64,000 bases of DNA, taken from Planctomycetota bacterium (lineage in GTDB: Bacteria; Planctomycetota; J058; JAJDCQ01). The DNA lies in assembly GCA_029260755.1 (NCBI GenBank), contig JAJDCQ010000051.1:1-64000 (forward strand). Reading direction: 5' to 3'. The notes under the pieces were generated by a model. That model had not been told where the DNA came from and made no database searches. It saw only the letters and a list, made by a program, of their open reading frames with translations. The translations under genes were made by a program, and so were the position numbers. Of this stretch, positions 8,675 to 17,226 are shown piece by piece. How positions within the stretch are numbered: position 1 is the stretch's first letter; each line of letters starts with the position of its first letter.

Positions 8675-9702
8675 GGCGTCGTACCTTCTCGAGTCTCGGG
8701 GCTCGTCGTCGTCGCGAGGCGGACGCCGTCGCCCCCTTCACTCTTGACCCGGTAGAGCGCGGCGTCGGCCGCCGCGAAGAGCGGGGCGGCCTGTCGCCGG
8801 ATCGGCGGGCAGGCGGCGACGCCGACGCTCGCCGTCAGCCGACGCGCGCGGTCCGTCGTCGTCGCGTCGAGGTCGATGGCGAGGCCTGCCCGGAGCCCCT
8901 CGGCGACCGCCCGCGCTCCGGTCTCGTCGGTGTCGGGCAGGATCACGGCGAGCTCGTCGCCGCCGATCCGGCTCGCGATGTCGCTCGCCCGGCACCGAGC
9001 GCCCAGGACCTGGGCGACGCGGACGAGGTGGACGTCGCCGGCCTCGTGGCCGCGGACGTCGTTCAGGCCCTTGAACCCGTCGAGGTCGACGACGACCAGG
9101 GCGATCGGCTGTCCGCTCCTCGCGGACCGCCGCAGCTCGGCGGCCAGCCGGGCGTCGAAGTGCCGGCGATTGTACAGGCCGGTGAGCGGGTCGTGGACGG
9201 CGAGCTCCTGGAGGCGGGCGCAGCTCTCCTCGAGCGCGCGGAGGCGGCTTCGTGCGGTCAGGCGGGCGGCTCGTCGGGAGAGCGCCCGCTCGAGCGACTC
9301 ACGCAGGGCGGTCACCGTCACGGGGCGGAGCGCGACGTCGTCCGCGCCGGCGCGGACGGCTTCGAGGAGGAGCGCGACGTTCGCCGGGTCGATGATCACG
9401 ACGGTCCCGACCGGCTCGCGCGCTCGTCCGAGCCGACGAATCAGCTCGAGTCGCGCCGGCGTCGTCGCCTCGTTCTCGAGGGCGACCGCGACCACGACCG
9501 GTCGGGTGCTCTGGTCCGCCAGGACGCGTGTGACCTCGGCCGCGGAGCCGACGTGGCGAACCTCCATCGCCGTCGCTGCCTCCGCCGCGGTCGAGGACTC
9601 GATCGGGTCCGCCCCGAGGACGACGACCGCCGGGATGGTCGTCTCTGGTGCGGGCCGTCGAGAGCGGCGGGGCGGGGGCATGATCGGGGTCAGCTCGTAC
9701 AC
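8671..9702 (-). CDS. Receiver-like / GGDEF diguanylate cyclase
   Basis: A 343-residue response-regulator-like protein. Residues about 24-140 resemble a receiver fold (VVVLGADP, then VVVAVALENE, VVIIDPANV, GADDVALRPV) but lack a clear phosphoryl-acceptor Asp. A helix leads into a GGDEF domain (about 165-330) with DPLTGLYNRR, the metal site and G-G-D-E-L at 247-251, so c-di-GMP synthesis from two GTP is likely. R-A-S-D at 238-241, five residues before GGDEL, is an inhibitory I-site, which predicts product feedback. The start is GTG at 9702; ATG at 9681 is an alternative. First gene of an operon with the nitrilase-like and CBS genes, with a sigma-54-type promoter match just upstream. Confidence 0.9.
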   Translation of the reverse strand: MYELTPIMPPPRRSRRPAPETTIPAVVVLGADPIESSTAAEAATAMEVRHVGSAAEVTRVLADQSTRPVVVAVALENEATTPARLELIRRLGRAREPVGTVVIIDPANVALLLEAVRAGADDVALRPVTVTALRESLERALSRRAARLTARSRLRALEESCARLQELAVHDPLTGLYNRRHFDARLAAELRRSARSGQPIALVVVDLDGFKGLNDVRGHEAGDVHLVRVAQVLGARCRASDIASRIGGDELAVILPDTDETGARAVAEGLRAGLAIDLDATTTDRARRLTASVGVAACPPIRRQAAPLFAAADAALYRVKSEGGDGVRLATTTSPETREGTTP

Positions 9703-9725
9703 GGGAGGGCCTCCGGGCTCTGCTC

Positions 9726-9742
9726 AGCAAGACCGGTGCCGA
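9726..9742 (-). promoter_or_regulatory. Candidate sigma-54 (-24/-12) promoter for the GGDEF operon
   Basis: On the minus strand the sequence reads TCGGCACCGGTCTTGCT, matching 15 of 17 positions of the consensus YTGGCACGRNNNTTGCW, with the essential GG and GC separated by the required 10 bases. A transcript would start near 9715, giving a very short leader to the GTG at 9702 or 34 bases to the ATG at 9681. The adjacent divergent gene encodes a sigma-54 activator. Confidence 0.5.
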
Positions 9743-9765
9743 GCCGGAGAGTCGCCAGAGACGGC

Positions 9766-9794
9766 TTGACCGGCTCTTCCCGGGCGCGTATATC
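9766..9794 (+). promoter_or_regulatory. Sigma-70-type promoter of the sigma-54 activator gene
   Basis: TTGACC, 17 bases, then TATATC: near-ideal -35 and -10 boxes with optimal spacing. Transcription would begin about 9801, giving a short leader with GGAGG before the ATG at 9830. It lies back to back with the sigma-54 promoter match of the divergent operon. Confidence 0.6.
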
Positions 9795-9829
9795 TGCGGC
9801 GCCAGCACCGATCGGAGGTCCGGCATCCG

Positions 9830-11269
9830 ATGCTCGTCCGAGTCCTGCTCGCCATGAACGGCGCGGCGTTACTCTCACGGGTCCGCCGTATCCTCCCGCG
9901 AAGCGACGTCCTGCAGTCGGCCGTGCCCAAGGGCTCGGCCTTCTGGGAGAGCCTTCAGCAGGAGAACGTCGATCTCGTCGTCGTCGACTTCGAGCGCCTG
10001 CCCGAACCGGCCGATCGGTCCGTCGAGACGATCCGCGCCCTCCCGGACCGCCCCGACGTGGTGGTGCTCGTCGCGGACGAGGAGCCCGAGCGCCACGGCG
10101 CCCTGCTCGCGGCCGGGTGCGTCGCCGTGATCCCGACGAGCCTCGAGAACTCTGCCCTCCGGAGCGCGCTCGGATCGATCATCGAGCGGCGGCGCGAGCG
10201 GGGCATCGAGCGGATCGAGACCCGTCTTCACGCGAACGAGGCGCGACTGAGCGACTTCGTCTCGACGAGCCCGGCGATGCAGAAGTTCCTGGGCGTCGTC
10301 CGCCGCGTCGCCGCGAGCGACAGCTCACTCCTGATCCTCGGCGAGACGGGAGTAGGCAAGGAGTGGCTCGCGCGGGGGATCCACGCCGAGAGCCCGCGCG
10401 CGGGGGGGCCGTTCGTCGCCGTGAACTGCGGCGCGCTGCCCGAGGCGCTGGTCGAGAGCCAGCTGTTCGGGCACGAGGAGGGCGCCTTCACGGGAGCGAC
10501 CCGGCCGGTCCGGGGTCACTTCGAGCTCGCCCACGGCGGGACCGTCTTCCTCGACGAGATCGGCGAGCTCCCTCCGCCCGCGCAGGTCAAGCTCCTCCGG
10601 GTCCTTCAGGAGCGAGAGCTGCGTCGGCTCGGGAGCGAGCGTTCGATCCAGGTCGACGTCCGGGTGCTCGCGGCCACGAATCGGGACATCGAGGAGGAGG
10701 TCGCCCGGAAGCGGTTCCGGCAGGATCTCTTCTATCGCCTCGGGGTCGTCTCCCTCACGATCCCGCCGCTCCGGGAGCGCCCCGAGGACATCCCCGATCT
10801 CCTCGACGACTACCTCGAGCGCTTCCGCGTCCGGTTCGGGGCCGACGTCGAGGGCTACACGGACGCGGCGCGCTCGGCGCTCGGGGCGTACTCGTGGCCG
10901 GGCAACGTCCGCGAGCTCGTGAACGTCATCGAGCGGGCCGTCCTTCTCTGCGAGGGCGAGCGGATCGATCTCCCGGACCTTCCCGACGTGGTCGCCAGCG
11001 CTCGGTCCGCGGAGGGAGGCGCGCCCGGCGTGGCCGGCGACGACATCGCCGGCTGGGAGCCGCTGCTCGGGCTCCCCCTGCGCGCGGCGAAGCGCGAGAT
11101 CGCCGCCCGGTTCGAGAAGGCCTACCTGGAGGCGCTCCTCACCGAGACGGGAGGCCGGATCGGGGAGACGGCGAAGAGGGCGGGGATTCAGACCCGGTCG
11201 CTCTTCGAAAAGATGCGTGCGCATGGGTTGCGCAAGGAGGACTTCCGGCCCAAGCCGGGGGCCGGCTGA
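9830..11269 (+). CDS. NtrC-family sigma-54-dependent transcriptional activator
   Basis: A 479-residue bacterial enhancer-binding protein that should use ATP to open sigma-54 promoters. A receiver-like domain (about 1-120, candidate Asp53 in VVDFE) precedes the AAA+ domain: Walker A GETGVGKE (171-178), the sigma-54 contact loop G-A-F-T-G-A (218-223), Walker B GGTVFLDEI (236-244), and the YSWPGNVREL motif. A Fis-type helix-turn-helix lies near the C-terminus (GGRIGETAKRAGIQTRSLFEKM). All catalytic motifs are intact. The ATG has GGAGG about ten bases upstream. It is divergent from the GGDEF operon, and two -24/-12 matches in this window are plausible targets. No cognate histidine kinase is adjacent. 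Confidence 0.95.
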   Translation: MLVRVLLAMNGAALLSRVRRILPRSDVLQSAVPKGSAFWESLQQENVDLVVVDFERLPEPADRSVETIRALPDRPDVVVLVADEEPERHGALLAAGCVAVIPTSLENSALRSALGSIIERRRERGIERIETRLHANEARLSDFVSTSPAMQKFLGVVRRVAASDSSLLILGETGVGKEWLARGIHAESPRAGGPFVAVNCGALPEALVESQLFGHEEGAFTGATRPVRGHFELAHGGTVFLDEIGELPPPAQVKLLRVLQERELRRLGSERSIQVDVRVLAATNRDIEEEVARKRFRQDLFYRLGVVSLTIPPLRERPEDIPDLLDDYLERFRVRFGADVEGYTDAARSALGAYSWPGNVRELVNVIERAVLLCEGERIDLPDLPDVVASARSAEGGAPGVAGDDIAGWEPLLGLPLRAAKREIAARFEKAYLEALLTETGGRIGETAKRAGIQTRSLFEKMRAHGLRKEDFRPKPGAG

Positions 11270-11356
11270 TCGACGGGGCGGGCCGGTCGCGGCGACCTTG
11301 CCGACCGACCGCCCCCGACCGCCCGCCCGCGACCCCGACTCTTCTCGGGGGCGCGC

Positions 11357-12016
11357 CTACTCGCCGTCGGGGCTCGCCGGGGGCGAGGGGGCGCGCTCGG
11401 GCGCGTCCGCCTTCTTCTTTCCGCGGGGCGGACCGACGAGGACGAAGTCGGCGATCTCCGCGCCTGGCACGCTCCCTGCCGCGCGACGCTCGAGTCCCTC
11501 GAGCAGGACGCCCTCGGGCGCGTCGAGGAGCACGCGCACGCGCGTCGACTTCTCCGCGATGGCCCGCTCGACCCCCTCGTGCTCGAGGAGGCCCTTCGCG
11601 GCGAGCTCCGTCTGCGCCTGGCCCTCGATGCCGTCGAGGTCGAGGACGACGAGTCCGCGGACGGCGATGGAGCTCCACGTCAGGGTCAGCTCTTCGCCCG
11701 AGGCCTCGATCGCCTCGCCGATCTCGGTCCATCCGAGCTTCGCGCCCGGGGCGATGGTCAGCTCGATGCTCGAGGCGCCATCGCCCTCGACCGCATCGCT
11801 CACGGCCGGGAGCGCCCGGAGAAGCGCCAGGATGCGATCGCGCTGCTCTTCTCGGTGACCCTCCTCGCCGGTGGGGCCATCGAGGTCGAACGCGATCTTC
11901 GTCGGGATCGTTTCGTCCGGGCTCCTGGTCTCCCGGTCGTCGCCGGCCGCGGCCGTGGCGATGGCGAGCGCCGTCAGCGCGGCGGCGCACGAGAGAACCT
12001 GGCTTCTACGAATCAT
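11357..12016 (-). CDS. Exported protein of unknown function with repeated ferredoxin-like segments
   Basis: A 219-residue protein with a clear signal peptide (MIRRSQVLSCAAALTALAIA, cleavage after the following Ala-rich stretch). The mature part holds two similar alpha/beta segments (about 38-105 and 110-185) resembling a heavy-metal-associated (ferredoxin-like) fold but without metal-binding Cys pairs. The tail is Pro- and charge-rich. The ATG at 12016 is chosen because GAGGAGAAG lies at the right distance; the open frame upstream is noise. It lies downstream of fumC on the same strand, but a 290-base gap with a long inverted repeat makes separate transcription likely. I do not recognise the family. 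Confidence 0.75.
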   Translation of the reverse strand: MIRRSQVLSCAAALTALAIATAAAGDDRETRSPDETIPTKIAFDLDGPTGEEGHREEQRDRILALLRALPAVSDAVEGDGASSIELTIAPGAKLGWTEIGEAIEASGEELTLTWSSIAVRGLVVLDLDGIEGQAQTELAAKGLLEHEGVERAIAEKSTRVRVLLDAPEGVLLEGLERRAAGSVPGAEIADFVLVGPPRGKKKADAPERAPSPPASPDGE

Positions 12017-12081
12017 CGTCTTCTCCTCGAGCGCGAGCTCGGCTTCGATCGCATCCCTCGTCGGAGGGGTGATCTGGCAGG

Positions 12082-12186
12082 CCCACGGGCTGGACGCCGA
12101 TCGGACTCGTCTCTTCACTCGTGATCGCGCTGCCCGAGGGCGCGCGGCGAACTCTTCTGGCGACGCCTCGGCGTCCAGCCGGTGGG
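12082..12186. repeat. 19-bp inverted repeat in the fumC / exported-protein gap
   Basis: The arms at 12082-12100 and 12168-12186 are reverse complements at 18 of 19 positions (core GGCTGGACGCCGA / TCGGCGTCCAGCC) with 67 bases between. The gap runs from the stop of fumC (12307) to the start of the exported-protein gene (12016) and holds no other gene. The repeat could be two binding sites for a dimeric regulator, a long hairpin ending fumC transcripts, or the footprint of a small mobile unit. Confidence 0.7.
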
Positions 12187-12306
12187 TCTCGCTCGATTCG
12201 TATTGCACGAGGCGTGCCAAGCACGGCGGCTTGGCGAGGGGCCGCCCGGGGCGTCGGGTCGGCAGCCGCGCGGCGGCGGCGGTCCGTTCGATCGAGGCGG
12301 GTGCGC

Positions 12307-13725
12307 TCAGGCCCGATCGGAGGGAGTGGGACCGATCATCCGCTCGGGACGCACGAGCTCGTCGAACCGCTCCGGCGTGACGATGCCGAGCCCGACCGCG
12401 GCCTCGCGGAGCGTGGTTCCGTGGGTGTGGGCGTGCAAGGCGGCCCGGGCGGCGGCGTCGTAGCCGACGGCGGGGACCAGGGCGGTCACGAGCATGAGCG
12501 AGCGCTGGAGGTGCTCCTGGATCCTCTCCGGCACGGCTTCGAGGCCGCGGACGCAGTGGTCGGTGAAGGACCGGCAGGCATCGGCGAGGAGCGCGATCGA
12601 CTCGAGGAGCGCGTCGGCGATGACGGGCATCGCCACGTTCAACTGGAGGACGCCCGACGCGCCCGCGAGCGCAACGGTCGCGTCGTTTCCGATGACGCGC
12701 TGGCAGACCATGAGGAGCGCCTCGCACTGGGTCGGATTCACCTTCCCCGGCATGATCGAGCTCCCGGGCTCGTTCGCCGGAAGGCGAAGCTCCCCGAAGC
12801 CCGAGCGGGGGCCGCTCGCGAGCAGGCGGAGGTCCGAGGCGATCTTGGTCAGGGCGACGGCGAGCGTCCGGAGCGCAGCGCTGGCGGCCACGAGCGGCTC
12901 CTTGCCCGCGAGCGCCGCGAACCGGTTCGCCGCCGGGACGAACGGACGTCCCGTTCGCTCCGCGAGGTGGGCCACCGCCCGGACGGCGAACTCGGGATGC
13001 GTGTTCAGACCCGTCCCGACGGCCGTCCCGCCCAGGGCGAGCTCGTGGAGGTCGGGGAGGGACCGCCCGAGGCCGCGCCGGGCCTGCTCGATCTGGGCGA
13101 TCCAGCCCGAGATCTCCTGGCCGAGGGTGAGAGGCGTGGCGTCCTGGAGGTGGGTGCGGCCGAGCTTCACGACGGACCGAAACGCGACCTCCTTCTGGGC
13201 GAACGCGTCGAGAAGGCTCGCGAGGGCCGGATCGAGGCTCGCCTCGAGGGCGTCCACGACGGCCAGGTGCATCGCCGTCGGGAAGACGTCGTTGCTCGAC
13301 TGGCCGAGGTTGACGTGGTCGTTGGGGTGCACGGGATCCTTGCTCCCGAGGGCGCCGCCCGCGAGCTGGATGGCCCGGTTCGCGATCACCTCGTTCACGT
13401 TCATGTGGGTCTGCGTGCCGCTGCCGGTCTGGTAGACCGACAGCGGGAAGTGCTCGTCGAGCTGACCCGCGACGACCTCGTCAGCCGCCCGACCGATCAG
13501 ATCGGCGACCTCGGCCGAGAGCAGGCCGAGCTCGTGGTTGGTGACCGCGGCCGCCCTCTTGACGAGCGCCACGGCGCGGATGATCGCGAGCGGCATCCGG
13601 CGCTGGCCGATCCGGAAGTTGCGACGGCTTCGCTCGGTCTGGGCCCCCCAGAGTCGGTCGGCCGGGATGGGCACGTCCCCGAGCGAGTCACGTTCGGTGC
13701 GAGGCGGGGTCGGTCGTCGAGCCAT
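12307..13725 (-). CDS. fumC: Fumarate hydratase, class II
   Basis: A 472-residue enzyme that interconverts fumarate and malate in the TCA cycle, cytoplasmic and tetrameric in this family. All superfamily signatures are present: [27 protein letters not shown], the active-site region [16 protein letters not shown] and the fumarase/aspartase signature [17 protein letters not shown]. Length and motif spacing fit class II rather than aspartase, although aspartase cannot be fully excluded by eye. The start at 13725 follows GAGGAGCGATGAC; upstream codons are low-complexity. It is divergent from the cysteine-rich protein gene. Confidence 0.95.
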   Translation of the reverse strand: MARRPTPPRTERDSLGDVPIPADRLWGAQTERSRRNFRIGQRRMPLAIIRAVALVKRAAAVTNHELGLLSAEVADLIGRAADEVVAGQLDEHFPLSVYQTGSGTQTHMNVNEVIANRAIQLAGGALGSKDPVHPNDHVNLGQSSNDVFPTAMHLAVVDALEASLDPALASLLDAFAQKEVAFRSVVKLGRTHLQDATPLTLGQEISGWIAQIEQARRGLGRSLPDLHELALGGTAVGTGLNTHPEFAVRAVAHLAERTGRPFVPAANRFAALAGKEPLVAASAALRTLAVALTKIASDLRLLASGPRSGFGELRLPANEPGSSIMPGKVNPTQCEALLMVCQRVIGNDATVALAGASGVLQLNVAMPVIADALLESIALLADACRSFTDHCVRGLEAVPERIQEHLQRSLMLVTALVPAVGYDAAARAALHAHTHGTTLREAAVGLGIVTPERFDELVRPERMIGPTPSDRA

Positions 13726-13867
13726 GTCATCGCTCCTCGTGTCGTACGGAGTCGGGACGCTCATCCCGGTGGTGCGTTGCCTCTCCCAACGGCGCTCGTC
13801 CTCGAGCCGCTGCACTCGGCGGGCCGAACCAGTCGGAAGCGTTCCGCGGCGGTGGACCGGATCGCGG

Positions 13868-13884
13868 TTGGCACGCTGAGTGCA
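13868..13884 (+). promoter_or_regulatory. Candidate sigma-54 (-24/-12) promoter for the Cys-rich protein gene
   Basis: TTGGCACGCTGAGTGCA matches YTGGCACGRNNNTTGCW closely, with GG at 13870-13871 and GC at 13882-13883 exactly 10 bases apart. It points toward the gene beginning at 13983, giving a leader of about 88 bases. The sigma-54 activator gene lies 2.6 kb away. Confidence 0.55.
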
Positions 13885-13982
13885 GAACGCTTCGGGCGAC
13901 GAGCCCATCGCTCGTCGTCCGGCTCCGGCGCGCGCGGTCGATGGACCGGCAGCCGGGTTCTCAGGAGAACAGGAGGCGCGCC

Positions 13983-14546
13983 ATGCGCTCGAAGATCTCT
14001 CTATCGCTCATCGGTGTGGTCGCCGTGATCCTCGTCCTCGCCGTCGGGGCGCTCTCGAAGGCCCAGGAGGGTGATCAGTGTGACATGAAGACGACCCGGA
14101 AGGGACGCGCGTGCGAGATCTGCGGGCCGCTCGCCGCGAGCGACGTCGTCTCGGAGAGCACCTACTGGGAGTGCGACGGCTGCGGGTTCGTCTCGGCCGA
14201 GGCCGGGAGCTGCAGCGATTGCGATGAGTCCCCCGAGCTCACGAAGAAGAAGTCGGGCAAGGACGCCTGCGGGAGCTGCTTTGGAGGGACTCACGCCGCC
14301 GAGCTGTGTGTGAAGACGGACTTCCACTGCGCCACCTGCCTGACCAGGTCCGCGAAGGCCGGCGAGTGCGAGTGCGGCGAGTCGTTCGAGAAGCAGGAGT
14401 CGATCGGCGAGATCGCCTTCGAGTGTGACGGGTGTGGAGCGAGCGCTCCCGCCGCCGGCAACTGCGACGACGACGAGTGCGACTCGACCGGCAAGGCGCT
14501 CGTGCGTCGCTGCTCGCGTTCGGGGCGACCGCCGCACGGGAGCTAG
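13983..14546 (+). CDS. Exported cysteine-rich protein with multiple CxxC pairs
   Basis: A 187-residue protein: [22 protein letters not shown] is a signal peptide or anchor, and the rest carries repeated zinc-ribbon-like Cys pairs (CEIC, CDGC, CSDC, CGSC, CATC, CECG, CDGC, CDDDEC) spaced 15-40 residues apart. This suggests several small metal- or disulfide-stabilised knuckles outside the membrane. The ATG at 13983 is preceded by AGGAGGCGCGCC, an excellent ribosome site, and by a sigma-54 promoter match. I know no family with this layout. It may bind or sense metals or thiol stress, which is inference. A PCR-like or sequencing artefact is unlikely because codon use matches the neighbours. Confidence 0.7.
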   Translation: MRSKISLSLIGVVAVILVLAVGALSKAQEGDQCDMKTTRKGRACEICGPLAASDVVSESTYWECDGCGFVSAEAGSCSDCDESPELTKKKSGKDACGSCFGGTHAAELCVKTDFHCATCLTRSAKAGECECGESFEKQESIGEIAFECDGCGASAPAAGNCDDDECDSTGKALVRRCSRSGRPPHGS

Positions 14547-14584
14547 GCGACCAGGCCAGAGTAGAGGCCCGGAAAGGGTGGCGG

Positions 14585-15847
14585 TCAGATCGGGTCCACC
14601 CGGACCGAGCGGACGGCCCGCGGCGAGGCCTCCTCCACCGTGAACCGGTAGCGGTCCCGGACGAACGACTCGCCCGTCGCCGGCACGTGTCCGAGCGACC
14701 AGCTGACGAGGCCGCCGACCGTGTGGTACTCGGTCATCGGGACGTCGATTCCCAGGAGGTCGTTCGCGTCGGCGATGGGGAGGCGTCCGTCCAGTCGGTA
14801 GCTCCCGTTCTCGAGGAGCTCGTGACGGGGCGGGCGCCGCAGCGGGTGCCCCTCGTAGTCCCATCCGACCTCGATGTCTCCCACGACGACCTCGAGGATC
14901 CGCTGAACGGTGATGAGCCCGGTGGCCGAGCCGTACTCGTCCACGACGACCGCGCACTGATCGGGGCGGTCCCGAAGAACGGGGAGCAGCTCCTCGAGTC
15001 GTTCGCGGGGCGAGACGTAGTGGGCTGGCCCGATCAGCTCCGCGAGCGGGCGGTCCAGCAGTCCGGGATCGAGCAGGTCCCAGGGGCTGAGGGTGACGGT
15101 GCCCTGGATGTTACTGACGCTCCCCTCGAACACGGGGAGGCGTGGGAGCCCGTGCTCGCGGGCCAGGCGGACCGCGTCCGCCGTCGCGGCGTCGCTCGCG
15201 ATGGTGACCAGATCGCCCACGGGGACCATCGCGGCGCCTGCCGTGGCGTCCGAGAACCGGATGGCGCGCTCGACGAGCATGCGGTCGAAGCCCTCGATCC
15301 CCTTGGCCCGGTCCGCCACCTCCATGATTCCCCGTAGCTGCTGGCGCGTCGCGAAGAGATGGGCGCCCTGAGAGCGCCCCCCGACGAGGCGCGCCGCGAT
15401 CCTGGCGATCAGGGCGAAGACGATGACGATCGGCCAGAAGAGCCAGTAGAAGGCCCGGAGCGGATAGACGACGACCGGCGCGATCGCATCCGACTTCTGC
15501 TGGTAGATGCTCTTCGGCACGATCTCGCCGAGGATGAGGAGCAGCGGCGTCAGGAGGAGCCACGCCCAGAGATCGCCGAGCTCGTCTCCGAGCAGCTCGA
15601 TCGCCAGGAGGGTGCCCAGGGTGGTCAGCACGACCGTCGCGATGTTCGTGCCGACGAGCGTCGTGGTGAGCAGCCGTTCGGGCGTCTTGGCGAGGGCGAT
15701 CACCGAGGCCGCGCCGCGATCGCCCTGGCGGGCGCGGTGGCTGAGCTTCGTCTTGTCGGCGTTGACGAGCGCGATCTCCGAGCCGGAGAAGAACCCCTTG
15801 AGGATCAGCAGGACGATCATCACCGGCGCCACCCACAGCAGGCTCAT
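14585..15847 (-). CDS. CorC/CNNM-family membrane protein (DUF21-CBS-CorC_HlyC), second copy
   Basis: A 420-residue protein with four hydrophobic segments of a DUF21 domain (about 1-190; FFSGSEIALVNADKTKL and LILGEIVPKSIYQQ), a CBS pair (about 200-325; AVVVDEYGSATGLITVQRILEVVVGDIE) and a C-terminal CorC_HlyC transporter-associated domain (YRLDGRLPIADANDLLG, then TVGGLVSWSLGHVPATGE). Family members are linked to magnesium/sodium or other divalent-cation efflux. The ATG overlaps the upstream paralogue's stop by 4 bases (ATGA), so the two are probably made together and may form a heterodimer, as paired CorC-like genes often do. Confidence 0.9.
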   Translation of the reverse strand: MSLLWVAPVMIVLLILKGFFSGSEIALVNADKTKLSHRARQGDRGAASVIALAKTPERLLTTTLVGTNIATVVLTTLGTLLAIELLGDELGDLWAWLLLTPLLLILGEIVPKSIYQQKSDAIAPVVVYPLRAFYWLFWPIVIVFALIARIAARLVGGRSQGAHLFATRQQLRGIMEVADRAKGIEGFDRMLVERAIRFSDATAGAAMVPVGDLVTIASDAATADAVRLAREHGLPRLPVFEGSVSNIQGTVTLSPWDLLDPGLLDRPLAELIGPAHYVSPRERLEELLPVLRDRPDQCAVVVDEYGSATGLITVQRILEVVVGDIEVGWDYEGHPLRRPPRHELLENGSYRLDGRLPIADANDLLGIDVPMTEYHTVGGLVSWSLGHVPATGESFVRDRYRFTVEEASPRAVRSVRVDPI

Positions 15848-17226
15848 GACGCCTCCTTCGGATCCGGCTCGGGGGTCTGATCCGCGGGCCCCCGGGTCTC
15901 CGTCGACGTAGGCGCGCGGGCCACCCGGAGCCGGGCGATCCGGTGCGCGTCCATCTCGAGGACCGTGAGGGAGAGATCGTCGACGAGGACCGTGTCGCCG
16001 ACCGCGGGGAGTCGGTCCAGGTGGCGGAAGGCGACGCCGGCGACCGTCGTCATCCGTGGATCGTCGAGGCCGAAGCCGGTCAGGCCCTGGAGGACGCCCA
16101 GCTTCGTGTCGCCCGCGACCTCGTAGGCGTCCGGGTCGACCTGCACGAGCGAGGGCTCCGACGGCGCCTGGCCGAGGAGGTCGCCGAAGATGAAGCGCAG
16201 CACGTCGCTGATCGTGATGAACCCGGCCACGCCGCCGAACTCGTTCAGGACCGCCGCGGCGCGCGCCTGGTTGCGCTGGAAGAACGCGAACATCTCGTCG
16301 ACCCGCTTCGTGAGGGGCACGACGACCGGACGACGGAGGAGGTCCTCCAGGCGCGCCGGCGCCTCCCGAGGCTGATCGAGCCTCTGCCCGATGACGTCCT
16401 CGGCGTGGAGGAAGCCGACCAGGTTGTCCCGGTGACCGCGATACACGGGCGCGCATAGATGGCGTCTCTGGCGGAACCCGGCCAGGACCTCGTCGATCTC
16501 CCGGTCCGCGTCGAGGAAGAAGATCCGGCTGCGCGGAACCATGATCTTGACGATCTCGGTGGCGCCGGCCGAGAGGCTGTTGTTGATCAGCATCCGGCCG
16601 GTGGCGTCGAGGTCGCCGGTCTCGGCGACGTCCTCGACCAGACTCCTCAGCTCGTCGGCTCGGAGGAGGTTCTCGGGGGCGCGTCCGGGGCCGACGATCC
16701 ACGTCGTCAGGCGGTCGGAGATCGCACGGATGAGCCAGCGAAGCGGCGTCACGACCTGGATCCAGAGCTCGACGGGCCGGGCCAGCAGGCCGGAGCTGAG
16801 GCGTCGGGCGTTCGACTCGGCGATCGTCTTCGGGGTCACCTCCCCGACGAGGAGCAGAAGCGGCAGCATGACCAGCACCGCGATCCACCCTGCCTTCGCC
16901 TCCCCGTAGAGGGCCACGAGGATGCCGGTCATGTTCGCGACGGCGGCGGAGTTGACGAGCTCGTTCCCGCAGAGGATGGACACGATGAGCCGTCGCGGCT
17001 CGTCGAGAAGCGCCTGGAGGGTCTCGGCGTGCCGATGGCGTTGCTTGCGGAGCTGCTGGAGGTCGACCTGCGTCAGCGCGAAGAAGGCGGTCTCCGAGCT
17101 CGAGAAGAACGCCGAGCCGCAGAGGAGAAGGAGCTGGATCCCGTAGCGAACGAGCAGGTTGGGCTCGAGCGCGCGGGTCGTGTCGAAGGCGAAGAACTCC
17201 GCGATGGACGCCCAGAGCTCGGTCAT
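15844..17226 (-). CDS. CorC/CNNM-family membrane protein (DUF21-CBS-CorC_HlyC), first copy
   Basis: A 460-residue paralogue of the downstream gene. The DUF21 membrane domain (about 20-215) has FFSSSETAFFALTQVDLQ and LLLLVGEVTPKTIAESNARRL. The CBS pair (about 235-350) includes VLNEFGGVAGFITISDVLRFIFGD, and the CorC_HlyC domain follows (YEVAGDTKLGVLQGLTG...TTVAGVAFRHLDRLPAVGDTV). Likely a divalent-cation transporter or regulator in the inner membrane. Its ATG overlaps by 4 bases the stop of the P-type ATPase relic upstream, so the operon once began with, or still includes, that reading frame. Confidence 0.9.
   Translation of the reverse strand: MTELWASIAEFFAFDTTRALEPNLLVRYGIQLLLLCGSAFFSSSETAFFALTQVDLQQLRKQRHRHAETLQALLDEPRRLIVSILCGNELVNSAAVANMTGILVALYGEAKAGWIAVLVMLPLLLLVGEVTPKTIAESNARRLSSGLLARPVELWIQVVTPLRWLIRAISDRLTTWIVGPGRAPENLLRADELRSLVEDVAETGDLDATGRMLINNSLSAGATEIVKIMVPRSRIFFLDADREIDEVLAGFRQRRHLCAPVYRGHRDNLVGFLHAEDVIGQRLDQPREAPARLEDLLRRPVVVPLTKRVDEMFAFFQRNQARAAAVLNEFGGVAGFITISDVLRFIFGDLLGQAPSEPSLVQVDPDAYEVAGDTKLGVLQGLTGFGLDDPRMTTVAGVAFRHLDRLPAVGDTVLVDDLSLTVLEMDAHRIARLRVARAPTSTETRGPADQTPEPDPKEAS

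Noticed and set aside
9028..12072. Plus-strand frame of about 1,000 codons crossing the GGDEF gene and the sigma-54 activator
   Set aside because: It crosses two genes with intact motifs in other frames and has Arg/Gly-rich noise composition.
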